Origin: Bacteroidota bacterium
GTDB lineage: Bacteria; Bacteroidota; Ignavibacteria; Kapaibacteriales; UBA2268
DNA length: 6,959 bases
Assembly: GCA_017428585.1 (NCBI GenBank)
Contig: JAFRQN010000244.1
Location: forward strand, 1-6,959
Direction of reading: 5' to 3'
In this document: in pieces, positions 1 through 6,787 of the stretch
How the letters are laid out: each line of letters begins with the position of its first letter
How positions within the stretch are numbered: the first letter of the stretch is position 1
The notes under the pieces: generated by a model
What the model was told of the DNA's origin: nothing
The model's input: only the letters and a program-made list of their open reading frames with translations
Databases searched by the model: none
Program-made: the position numbers and the translations under genes

Positions 1-19
1 ATAAAATATTATATTTTAT
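1..19. repeat. Perfect AT-only inverted repeat at window edge
   Basis: ATAAAATAT at 1-9 and ATATTTTAT at 11-19 are exact reverse complements around a single central T at 10. The repeat may extend left beyond the window. Its composition is entirely A and T, so chance is a real explanation; an operator site is possible but not shown. Confidence 0.4.
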
Positions 20-27
20 AAATGTAA

Positions 28-63
28 ATAAGAGAATAAAAATTATTTTAGTTATTCTTTTAT
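28..63. repeat. Inverted repeat, 12-bp arms, 12-base loop
   Basis: Bases 28-39 pair with 52-63. Eleven of twelve pairs are Watson-Crick and one is G-T (32 with 59); the loop is 40-51. The right arm is T-rich (TTATTCTTTTAT), so on the + strand this could act as a weak intrinsic terminator for an upstream gene. No clean T-tract follows the stem, so the terminator reading is uncertain. Confidence 0.35.
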
Positions 64-80
64 ATCATTCTATAAATAGT

Positions 81-125
81 ATACAAATATAATAAAAAAT
101 ATCAATAATATTGTTATATTTGTAT
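81..125. repeat. Perfect 12-bp inverted repeat upstream of glgP
   Basis: ATACAAATATAA at 81-92 is the exact reverse complement of TTATATTTGTAT at 114-125. Inside it, AATAT (98-102) and ATATT (108-112) can form a second small stem, so the whole block folds as an extended imperfect hairpin. It ends 48 bases before the glgP ATG, a suitable place for an operator or a 5'-UTR hairpin. No regulator can be named from the sequence. Confidence 0.45.
115..122 (+). promoter_or_regulatory. Candidate -7 promoter element for glgP
   Basis: TATATTTG matches the TAnnTTTG -7 consensus known for the primary sigma factor of Bacteroidetes. It lies 51 bases before the glgP start, inside the right arm of the 81-125 inverted repeat. 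No TTTG-like -33 element is found about 20 bases upstream, so support is weak. A TATAAT at 88-93 is an alternative -10, also without a recognisable -35. Confidence 0.25.
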
Positions 126-173
126 GTTATAAAAACAAATATATTTAATAAATAAACTATTGATAGAATAAAA

Positions 174-2723
174 ATGTTTCCTATAAAAACTTTTGTCGCA
201 ACACCGAAACTGCCTCATAGTATTGAAAAGTTAAAAGAATTAGCATATAATTATTATTGGTGCTGGAATTCTGAAGCAAGAGAGGTTTTTATCCGTATGG
301 ATAGGGAGTTATGGGAGGAGGTTTCTCATAATCCAGTACAATTAATAAATAAAATTCCTTACAAAAAATTAATACAATTATCAGAACAGCCTGACTTTAC
401 AAACTATTTGGATTATATTTATGAGAAATATCATAAATATATGAATTCCGATACATGGTTTTCTAATAATTATTCAGATAAACAAACCAATGTTATTGCA
501 TATTTTAGTCCAGAGTATGGAATTAATGAAAGTTTCCCTAATTATTCCGGCGGTCTTGGAGTTCTTTCAGGAGATCATATTAAATCTTCAAGTGATTTAG
601 GTCTGCCATTGGTGGGAATAGGATTATTATATCAAGAAGGTTATTTTAGGCAGCAATTGTCAAACAATGGATGGCAGAATGAAATATATAATTATAATGA
701 TTTCTATACAATGCCGTTGTTATTAGTTCGAGATGAAAACGGCGAACCATTGAAAATTTATATTGATATGCCTGTTGGCAGTGTATGTTGTTATATTTGG
801 CAATTAAATGTAGGTAGAACAAAAATATATTTTTTGGATACAAACGTTCAAGAGAATGCAAATCCAGAAATAAGGAAAATAACAAATCAATTATACGGCG
901 GAGATCGTGAAACACGTATTCAACAAGAAATAGTTTTAGGAATAGGTGGAATAAGAGCATTAGAACTATTAAAATTAACTCCTGCTGTTGTTCATATAAA
1001 CGAAGGTCATGCTGCATTTGCTTTGTTAGAGCGTACAAAGCAAATAATGGAAAAATATAATTTGAATTTCCAGGAGGCTAAAAATCTTAATACAGCAAGC
1101 GCTGTATTTACAACTCATACTCCAGTACCAGCAGGAAATGAAGCCTTTGATTTAGATAAAATTGATAACTATTTAAATTATTATTATAAAGTTTTTGATT
1201 TGTCAAAAGAGCAATTTGCAGAATTAGGTCAATTTGGAGAGTATGACGCTTCCCAATCTTTTTCTATGACAATATTAGGATTGAGATTTACAGCATATAG
1301 GAATGGAGTGAGCAAACTGCATGGAAGTGTTTCCCGCAAAATGTGGTCCCACTTGTGGAAGGAATTTCCATTAAACGAAGTGCCAATTACTTCTATAACC
1401 AATGGAATTCATACAACAACGTGGGTAGCAAGAGAATTTTCAGAATTGTTTGATAGATATTTAAGCCCATCTTGGAGAATATCTCCAGACAGCATAGATT
1501 GGAATAAAGTACAAATCATTCCATCAGAAGAAATTTGGAGGGAAAAACAAAGAAGAAGAACAAGACTTGTGTTGTTTACAAGAGACTATTTAAGAGCAAG
1601 AGCAAATAGATTATTTAATTTTGAAAGCAAAGTCAATATAAATGATTTATTAAATCCTGATACACTGACGATTGGATTTGCAAGACGTTTTGCAACTTAT
1701 AAACGTGCAAATTTAATTTTCAAAAACATGGATCGTTTGAAACAAATAGTTACTAATTCAAAAATGCCAGTTCAGATTATTATAGCAGGAAAAGCTCATC
1801 CTCAAGATACTCAAGGCAAAGAAGTTATTCAATCTATAATACGCAGCATAAAAGAAGCAGGATTAGAAAGACAAATTGTATTTTTAGAGGATTATAATAT
1901 GGCTATTGCAAGAATGATGGTTAAGGGCTGTGATATTTGGCTGAATAATCCTATAAGACCGCTTGAAGCAAGTGGAACAAGTGGAATGAAAGCTGCTTTG
2001 AATGGAACACTTAATCTATCTGTTTTAGATGGCTGGTGGGACGAAGGTTATAATGGAAGCAATGGTTTTGCTATTGGTTTCGGCGAAGAACATGAAAATA
2101 ATGAAGAATATGAAGTAATAGAATCTGAAATGATATACAGCCTTTTGGAAGATGTTATAGTTCCAATGTTTTATGATAGAAATAATACAAGAATTCCAGA
2201 AAACTGGGTACAAATGATGAAAAATTGTATTCAGACTAATGCACCTATGTTTTCAACATCACGCATGTTAAAAGAATATACTCAAAGATTTTATATTCCT
2301 GCTCTTGATAATTATTGTATATTATCTCAAGATAATGCATTGCAGGTAAAGAAATTGCAGGCATGGAAAGAAAAAATTAAATCAGGCTGGGATAATATAA
2401 AAATATTATCTGTAAATGCTCCATTAAATAATAATATGGAAATGAATACTCCAATTCCTGTTGAAGCAGTAATAGATTTGGGGAATTTATCTCCTGAAGA
2501 TGTTGAAGTACAGGTTTATTTTGGAAGTATAAATCATAATAAAGAATTTGATAAGCCATTAACAGAATCTTTAATAATGAATAGAAGAGAGAATAACTTA
2601 TGTTACTTTAATGGTCATTTTACATGTCAAGAAAGCGGTATGCAGGGTGTTACTGTTAGAATACTTCCAAAACATCCTTTGCTTGTAAATTGTACAGAAA
2701 TGAATCTTTGTAAGTGGGCATAA
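174..2723 (+). CDS. glgP: Alpha-glucan (glycogen) phosphorylase, GT35, DUF3417 type
   Basis: This 849-residue cytoplasmic enzyme removes glucose-1-phosphate from glycogen or maltodextrin ends using phosphate and a PLP cofactor. The N-terminus (about 10-110) is the DUF3417 region typical of the long glgP branch, with LAYNYYWCWNSEAR at 23-36. The phosphorylase core follows: FSPEYG at 111-116, the glycine-rich SGGLGVLSGDH loop from 125, HINEGHAAF from 274, THTPVPAG from 314, FARRFATYKRA at 502-512, AGKAHP at 538-543 and GTSGMK ending at K606, the expected PLP lysine. The C-terminal segment with VRILPKHP and a final KWA is the usual family ending, so the gene is intact. The ATG at 174 fits the family N-terminus; there is no Shine-Dalgarno before it. 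No glgA, glgB or glgC is beside it. Natural chain-length preference (glycogen or maltodextrin) cannot be told. Confidence 0.95.
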   Translation: MFPIKTFVATPKLPHSIEKLKELAYNYYWCWNSEAREVFIRMDRELWEEVSHNPVQLINKIPYKKLIQLSEQPDFTNYLDYIYEKYHKYMNSDTWFSNNYSDKQTNVIAYFSPEYGINESFPNYSGGLGVLSGDHIKSSSDLGLPLVGIGLLYQEGYFRQQLSNNGWQNEIYNYNDFYTMPLLLVRDENGEPLKIYIDMPVGSVCCYIWQLNVGRTKIYFLDTNVQENANPEIRKITNQLYGGDRETRIQQEIVLGIGGIRALELLKLTPAVVHINEGHAAFALLERTKQIMEKYNLNFQEAKNLNTASAVFTTHTPVPAGNEAFDLDKIDNYLNYYYKVFDLSKEQFAELGQFGEYDASQSFSMTILGLRFTAYRNGVSKLHGSVSRKMWSHLWKEFPLNEVPITSITNGIHTTTWVAREFSELFDRYLSPSWRISPDSIDWNKVQIIPSEEIWREKQRRRTRLVLFTRDYLRARANRLFNFESKVNINDLLNPDTLTIGFARRFATYKRANLIFKNMDRLKQIVTNSKMPVQIIIAGKAHPQDTQGKEVIQSIIRSIKEAGLERQIVFLEDYNMAIARMMVKGCDIWLNNPIRPLEASGTSGMKAALNGTLNLSVLDGWWDEGYNGSNGFAIGFGEEHENNEEYEVIESEMIYSLLEDVIVPMFYDRNNTRIPENWVQMMKNCIQTNAPMFSTSRMLKEYTQRFYIPALDNYCILSQDNALQVKKLQAWKEKIKSGWDNIKILSVNAPLNNNMEMNTPIPVEAVIDLGNLSPEDVEVQVYFGSINHNKEFDKPLTESLIMNRRENNLCYFNGHFTCQESGMQGVTVRILPKHPLLVNCTEMNLCKWA

Positions 2724-2768
2724 TTTTACTAAAATATTTTTTTAATTAAATTAAGTATTCCAGTATTT
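2724..2768 (+). other. Short glgP-pap2 spacer
   Basis: This 45-base spacer is almost all A and T. It contains two loopless palindromes (2731-2740 and 2741-2750) and a run of seven T (2737-2743), but no hairpin followed by a T-tract. I therefore see no convincing terminator, and glgP may be cotranscribed with pap2. A weak internal promoter cannot be excluded. Confidence 0.5.
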
Positions 2769-3350
2769 ATGTTAGAATCTATTGTCAATTTAGATTTATC
2801 TATATTTTATTTTATTAATAAATCAATTTCTAATCCAGTTTTTGATTTTATAATGCCTATTATTACAGAACCAATTACTTGGCTTCCAATAATTGCTGTA
2901 TTTATGATATATCAATTTTTTAAATGCGGTATAAAAGGTAAATTATGTATAGCATCTTTGTTAATTGGTATTCTTGTTTGTGATCAGCTAAGCAGTTCAT
3001 TGATAAAAAGTTTAGTAAATCGTCCAAGACCTTGTCATGTATTAAGCGATATAAATTTGTTGGTAACTTGTGGAGCTGGCAAATCGTTTCCATCAAGCCA
3101 TGCTGCTAATAGTATGATGTTGACAACAGTTATATCTTTATTTTATAGAAAACATAAATACTGGTTGTCGGCAACAGCAATTATTATAGGATTTTCACGA
3201 ATATATGTTGGTGTACATCATCCCTTTGATGTATTGTGCGGGTTAATACTTGGTGTTTTAGTAGGTTGTTTTATATATTGGCTGGTAATGTATATTTATG
3301 ATAAATATGTTAAAAATATAATAGATAAAAAGAAAAAAGATGAAGAGTAA
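2769..3350 (+). CDS. PAP2-family membrane phosphatase
   Basis: This 193-residue integral membrane protein belongs to the PAP2 (phosphatidic acid phosphatase type 2) superfamily. All three signature motifs are present: K80-x6-R87-P88 (KSLVNRPRP), P108-S-S-H111 (a PSSH form of the usual PSGH) and S143-R144-x5-H150-x3-D154. H150 is the expected phospho-accepting nucleophile and H111 the acid. Hydrophobic segments lie near 36-51, 59-79, 112-126, 132-149 and 155-177, giving about five membrane spans. The tail from 178 is lysine-rich and probably cytoplasmic. Likely substrates are lipid phosphates such as undecaprenyl diphosphate, phosphatidylglycerophosphate or lipid A; the sequence does not decide which. 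The stop codon lies inside the following xseB gene (11-base overlap). No Shine-Dalgarno precedes the ATG, which follows GTATTT. Confidence 0.9.
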   Translation: MLESIVNLDLSIFYFINKSISNPVFDFIMPIITEPITWLPIIAVFMIYQFFKCGIKGKLCIASLLIGILVCDQLSSSLIKSLVNRPRPCHVLSDINLLVTCGAGKSFPSSHAANSMMLTTVISLFYRKHKYWLSATAIIIGFSRIYVGVHHPFDVLCGLILGVLVGCFIYWLVMYIYDKYVKNIIDKKKKDEE

Positions 3351-3579
3351 AAAATTAAATTTTGAAGAGAAACTGAATGAACTTCAGATGCTTATTGATA
3401 AGCTTCAAAATGAAGATGAAAGTATCGAAAAAAAAATAGAATACTATGAACAGGGCATGGAGCTTGTTGCTGAGTGTAGATCATTCTTGAAAAATGCTGA
3501 AAATAAAATAATATATATATCAAATAAATATGCTGCTGATATTGACAAAGATATTCAAGCAAATGATGTAGATAATTAA
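3340..3579 (+). CDS. xseB: Exodeoxyribonuclease VII small subunit
   Basis: This 79-residue protein has the normal size and pattern of XseB: FEEKLNELQMLIDKLQNED (8-26), then SIEKKIEYYEQGMEL (28-42) and a second helix with LKNAENKI (50-57). The family forms a helical hairpin that packs several copies onto each XseA to form exonuclease VII, which degrades single-stranded DNA. The family is recognised from the L-x-x-L heptads and the YYEQGMEL segment. The ATG lies inside the end of pap2 (shared ATGAAGAGTAA), which suggests translational coupling; the purine run before it is only a weak ribosome site. The catalytic partner xseA, often adjacent, is not in this window. A run of nine A at 3428-3436 sits in codons 30-33. 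The last 15 residues are acidic and variable. Confidence 0.9.
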   Translation: MKSKKLNFEEKLNELQMLIDKLQNEDESIEKKIEYYEQGMELVAECRSFLKNAENKIIYISNKYAADIDKDIQANDVDN

Positions 3580-3593
3580 GATATTTTTGCATT

Positions 3594-4220
3594 ATGAATG
3601 ATGGCATATCACAACAAATATTAAGCAAAAGCAAGTCAGTATTATCAGATGGCGGAATAATAATATTTCCTACAGAAACAGTTTATGGACTTGGCGCTGA
3701 TATATTTAATGAAGAATCAATAAATCGGATATATAAAATCAAAGGAAGAGACTTTAATAAACCTCTTGCTGCTCATATTTCCTCTATAAATCAAATAGAA
3801 TTAATATGCGATAATGTATCTGATTTGTTTTATAAATTAGCAGAAAAGTTTTTGCCAGGACCTTTGTCAATTGTTGTTCCAAATGTAAACTCAAATGTTC
3901 CAAAAATTGTAACAAGTGGATTAAATACAATAGCAATTAGATATCCAGATAATGATATATGCAGAAAAATTATAGATAATTTTAATTTCCCTTTAGCTGC
4001 AACTTCTGCTAATGTTTCAGGACATACATCTCCGATTAATTTTAGTAATATAGAAAAAGAAATTATAAATGAAGTTGATTTGGCAGTTGATGGAGGTGAA
4101 TGTTATTATAAAATGGAATCAACAGTCATAAGCATTGTATCGCAACCTAAAATATTGAGGCAGGGTGTGTTGAAGAAAGAAGTTATAGAAGAAGTACTAA
4201 ATCAAAAACTAAACTATTAA
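3594..4220 (+). CDS. tsaC: L-threonylcarbamoyladenylate synthase (Sua5/YciO/YrdC family)
   Basis: This 208-residue protein is a single YrdC-like domain. The family makes threonylcarbamoyl-AMP from threonine, bicarbonate and ATP, the first step of t6A37 formation in tRNAs reading ANN codons. Visible motifs are PTETVYGLGAD (26-36), K50-x-R52 in KIKGRDFNKPLAAH, FLPGPLSIVV (86-95), AIRYP (114-118), ATSANVSG (136-143), ESTVISI (175-181) and LRQG (188-191). The basic residues and the S-A-N and S-T-V segments that bind substrate are kept. D53 stands where proline is usual after KxR. The extra C-terminal Sua5 domain is absent, so this is the short TsaC/YrdC type. YciO paralogs look similar, so the symbol is tentative. 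Start chosen for the family N-terminus; no Shine-Dalgarno. Stop is TAA with an in-frame TAG directly after it. Gaps are 14 bases before and 12 after. Confidence 0.88.
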   Translation: MNDGISQQILSKSKSVLSDGGIIIFPTETVYGLGADIFNEESINRIYKIKGRDFNKPLAAHISSINQIELICDNVSDLFYKLAEKFLPGPLSIVVPNVNSNVPKIVTSGLNTIAIRYPDNDICRKIIDNFNFPLAATSANVSGHTSPINFSNIEKEIINEVDLAVDGGECYYKMESTVISIVSQPKILRQGVLKKEVIEEVLNQKLNY

Positions 4221-4232
4221 TAGCAATTCTTT

Positions 4233-6095
4233 ATGCAATTTAGCAACGAAATACTACAAGAAATAAGTAATCGCATTAATATAGCTGAATTAATAGGCGA
4301 ATATGTCGAATTAAAACAATCAGGCAGCAATTATAAAGGATTATGTCCTTTTCATACTGAAAAGACACCCTCTTTTATAGTTTCTCAGGAGAAAGGAATT
4401 TATAAATGTTTTGGATGCGGTGAAAGTGGCAATGCTATTAAATTTCTTTATAAATATCTTAATATTTCATTTGAAGAAGCTGTTGTTACACTTGCTAATA
4501 GATGCGGTGTTGTATTGCCATCTTATTCAAGACAAGATAATACTATAGAAACAAAACTGCGTAATTTATATAATATTGCTGAAATTTTTTATCATTATAA
4601 TTTAAAAAATGAAAAAGGAGTAGAGGCTTATAAATATTTCGTTAGCAGAAAAATACAGCCAGAAACAATAGAAAGATTTAAATTAGGTTATTCTCCTAAC
4701 AAAAATTTATTATTAAATGAATTCAAAAGACGTGGTATAGATCTTACTTTAGCAAAACAATCAGGATTAATTTCTTATAATAAAGAACATGGTCAATATT
4801 ATGATTTTTTCCGTAATAGAGCAATGTTTCCGATTAAAGATTTTTTAGGACGTACGATTGCTTTTGGAGGAAGACAATTAGTAAAAGATGACAAAACTGG
4901 TAAATATATAAATTCACTTGAATCAGAAATTTATAATAAAAGCCAAGTTTTATTCGGATTGTCAGAAGCGCTGCAGGAGATACGAAAGACAAAAGAAGTA
5001 TTTATAGTTGAGGGATATATTGATGTAATTTCTTTATCACAGGCTGGTATAACAAATGTAGTTGCACCATGTGGCACTGCTTTAACAAAAGAACAATTAG
5101 AATTATTAAAAAAACATTCAAATATAAATACAATTTATCTATTGTTTGATGGAGATTCTGCAGGTCAAGAAGCAGCAAGGAAAGGTATTCCTTTGGTATT
5201 GGAAACAGGATTAGATTTAAGGATTATTTCTTTGCCAGTTCCTGAAGATCCTGATAGTTTAATTAATTCAGAGAATGGAATAGAAAAATTTAATCAGTGC
5301 AAAAATAATTCATATTCTTTTGTAGAATTTATGTATAAAATTTTGCAAGATAGAAACAGCCTAAATAATCCAAAAGAAAAATCAGATGCTGTCAAAAATA
5401 TGATAAATACAGTTTTATCTATAAAGGATAAATCCCAGCATTTTTTCTATTTAGAAGATATTGGTCGAATTTTTAAATATCCATTGGCTCAACTACAAGA
5501 TATTTATGAACAGCAAGCTAATAAAAAAAATAATACTATAAAAAATAATAATATTTCAGATGTATTAGAAGTAGACAATACTAAAATACAAATAAATGAA
5601 CAAATTCCTAATGATTTAGATTTGGAAGTTGAAGAAAAAGATCTTATTAAATTTGCAGTAACAAATGCTAATAATTTTAAAATATTGTATGAACAATTTA
5701 ATGTAACAGAAAGTAATTTCTTTTCTTCTACAGGAAAATTAATTTATGAAATTTTGCTTGAGTATAGAGACAGTGATAATATTTTACAAGCATTAGAATT
5801 AGATGATTCTGTTCCAGATCCAGTATTGAATATTGTTTGTAGGCTTTTCTTTGACAAGGAAGTGATCAGCAGCAAATGGAAAGAATTTATAGAAGAGGAA
5901 GATAAAATTAATGTAGAAACAACAATAAAAAAAACCATTGCAAGACTGCGTGTTAAGATAATTGATAGAGAAATAAAAGATATTTCAGAAATAATGAAAA
6001 ATGATACTGAAAATATAATCTCATTATTAAATCAAATTAAAATTTTGCAAGAAGAAAGAAAAGAAATTAATGATAAAATATTGAATTATGAGTAA
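4233..6095 (+). CDS. dnaG: DNA primase
   Basis: This 620-residue primase makes the short RNA primers for replication and acts at the fork with the DnaB helicase. The N-terminal CHC2 zinc domain has C38, H41, C59 and C62 (CPFH and CFGC). The polymerase domain starts near 115 and has the conserved basic segment FRNRAMFPIKD (193-203) and a KYINS block ahead of the catalytic TOPRIM fold. The TOPRIM metal-binding residues are E260 in VEGYIDV and D306 and D308 in FDGDSAG, matching the E. coli E265/D309/D311 pattern. A helical part follows, then an asparagine- and lysine-rich linker (about 425-465), then a helical C-terminal region (about 470-620) that should bind DnaB. All key residues are present and length is normal. 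It starts 12 bases after tsaC with no Shine-Dalgarno and overlaps nth by 8 bases. The common rpsU and rpoD neighbours are absent. Confidence 0.97.
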   Translation: MQFSNEILQEISNRINIAELIGEYVELKQSGSNYKGLCPFHTEKTPSFIVSQEKGIYKCFGCGESGNAIKFLYKYLNISFEEAVVTLANRCGVVLPSYSRQDNTIETKLRNLYNIAEIFYHYNLKNEKGVEAYKYFVSRKIQPETIERFKLGYSPNKNLLLNEFKRRGIDLTLAKQSGLISYNKEHGQYYDFFRNRAMFPIKDFLGRTIAFGGRQLVKDDKTGKYINSLESEIYNKSQVLFGLSEALQEIRKTKEVFIVEGYIDVISLSQAGITNVVAPCGTALTKEQLELLKKHSNINTIYLLFDGDSAGQEAARKGIPLVLETGLDLRIISLPVPEDPDSLINSENGIEKFNQCKNNSYSFVEFMYKILQDRNSLNNPKEKSDAVKNMINTVLSIKDKSQHFFYLEDIGRIFKYPLAQLQDIYEQQANKKNNTIKNNNISDVLEVDNTKIQINEQIPNDLDLEVEEKDLIKFAVTNANNFKILYEQFNVTESNFFSSTGKLIYEILLEYRDSDNILQALELDDSVPDPVLNIVCRLFFDKEVISSKWKEFIEEEDKINVETTIKKTIARLRVKIIDREIKDISEIMKNDTENIISLLNQIKILQEERKEINDKILNYE

Positions 6096-6765
6096 TACAA
6101 AAGAAACCAAAAGAAAAAGAGATAAATCAAAAATAAAAAAAATAATAGATATTTTATCAATAGAATATTCTGATGCTAAAACTGATTTGCAGCATACTTC
6201 ACCGTTTGAATTGTTAATTGCGACTATGCTGTCTGCTCAGTGTACAGATAAAAGAGTAAATATGATATTGCCTAATCTGTTTGGTGCTTATCCTACACCA
6301 AAAGCATTATCTGAAGCAGAGCAATCGAAGGTAGAGAAAATTATTTATTCAACTGGATTTTATAAAAATAAAGCTAAAAATATTATTAATTGCGCTTCTG
6401 ATATAGTAGAAAAGTATTCAGGCAGTGTTCCTGATAATATAGAAGAATTAACGAAATTACCAGGAGTTGGCAGAAAAACAGCTAATTGTGTAATAAGCAA
6501 TTATTATACTCCAGCTGGTATAGTTGTAGATACGCATGTCAGCCGTATTGCAAAATTGCTCGGTCTTGTAGATACACGTGATGCCGTTGTTGTAGAACGT
6601 TATTTGATGGAAATAATTGATTATAAATACTGGAATGTTATTTCGAATTATTTTATTAGATTAGGAAGAGATGTTTGTGTTGCGCGTCATCCTAAGTGTG
6701 AACAATGCAAATTACAAAAATATTGCGATTATTATATGAATGACGTTCATAAAAATAAAAATTGA
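6088..6765 (+). CDS. nth: Endonuclease III, DNA glycosylase/AP lyase
   Basis: This 225-residue base-excision repair enzyme removes oxidised pyrimidines and cuts the abasic site by beta-elimination. The HhH-GPD fold is clear: SAQCTDKRVN (49-58), hairpin LPGVGRKTA (124-132) with catalytic lysine K130, and VDTHVSR with catalytic D148, 18 residues later as in E. coli (K120, D138). The 4Fe-4S cluster ligands are C197-x6-C204-x2-C207-x5-C213, the canonical spacing. Residues 4-18 form a lysine/arginine-rich extension of about ten residues relative to E. coli Nth, perhaps aiding DNA binding. The ATG overlaps the dnaG stop (ATGAGTAA), so translation is probably coupled; no Shine-Dalgarno is seen. The gene ends in TGA. 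The K and D pair with the iron-sulfur cluster favours Nth over MutY or an AlkA-like enzyme. Confidence 0.95.
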   Translation: MSNTKETKRKRDKSKIKKIIDILSIEYSDAKTDLQHTSPFELLIATMLSAQCTDKRVNMILPNLFGAYPTPKALSEAEQSKVEKIIYSTGFYKNKAKNIINCASDIVEKYSGSVPDNIEELTKLPGVGRKTANCVISNYYTPAGIVVDTHVSRIAKLLGLVDTRDAVVVERYLMEIIDYKYWNVISNYFIRLGRDVCVARHPKCEQCKLQKYCDYYMNDVHKNKN

Positions 6766-6787
6766 GTATTTAATAATGTAAGTATTT

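Larger units (their letters stand above)
1..173. other. AT-rich noncoding leader upstream of glgP
   Basis: This stretch has only 17 G or C bases in 173 by my count (about 10%), far below the genes that follow. I see no coding sequence in it. It holds three inverted repeats (1-19, 28-63, 81-125) and promoter-like hexamers. It is probably the intergenic space between an unseen upstream gene and glgP, holding the glgP promoter and possibly the terminator of the previous gene. Confidence 0.7.

Noticed and set aside
88..93. Canonical TATAAT as the glgP -10 box
   Set aside because: No -35-like hexamer sits 16-18 bases upstream, and such hexamers are expected by chance in DNA with 10% G+C.
646..1038. 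Open frame of 130 codons on the - strand inside glgP
   Set aside because: It lies wholly opposite a strongly conserved part of glgP and its translation resembles no family I recognise; it is a by-product of AT-rich codon use.
2025..2559. Two short - strand frames (2025-2213 and 2377-2559) inside the 3' half of glgP
   Set aside because: Both are antisense to conserved glgP sequence, with no recognisable protein features.
2731..2750. Palindromes plus T-run after glgP as a terminator
   Set aside because: The two palindromes have no loop and the T-run is inside them rather than after a stem, so a stable terminator hairpin is unlikely.
3392..3634. 80-codon - strand frame over xseB and the tsaC start
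   Set aside because: It covers the xseB hairpin and the tsaC start, both well supported on the + strand, and has no family resemblance.
5744..5938. 64-codon - strand frame inside dnaG
   Set aside because: Antisense to the primase C-terminal region; low-complexity serine-rich translation with no family resemblance.
6763..6765. TGA as a recoded sense codon
   Set aside because: nth reaches its expected length at this TGA, the long frames contain no internal TGA, and tryptophans are encoded by TGG, so the standard bacterial code fits.
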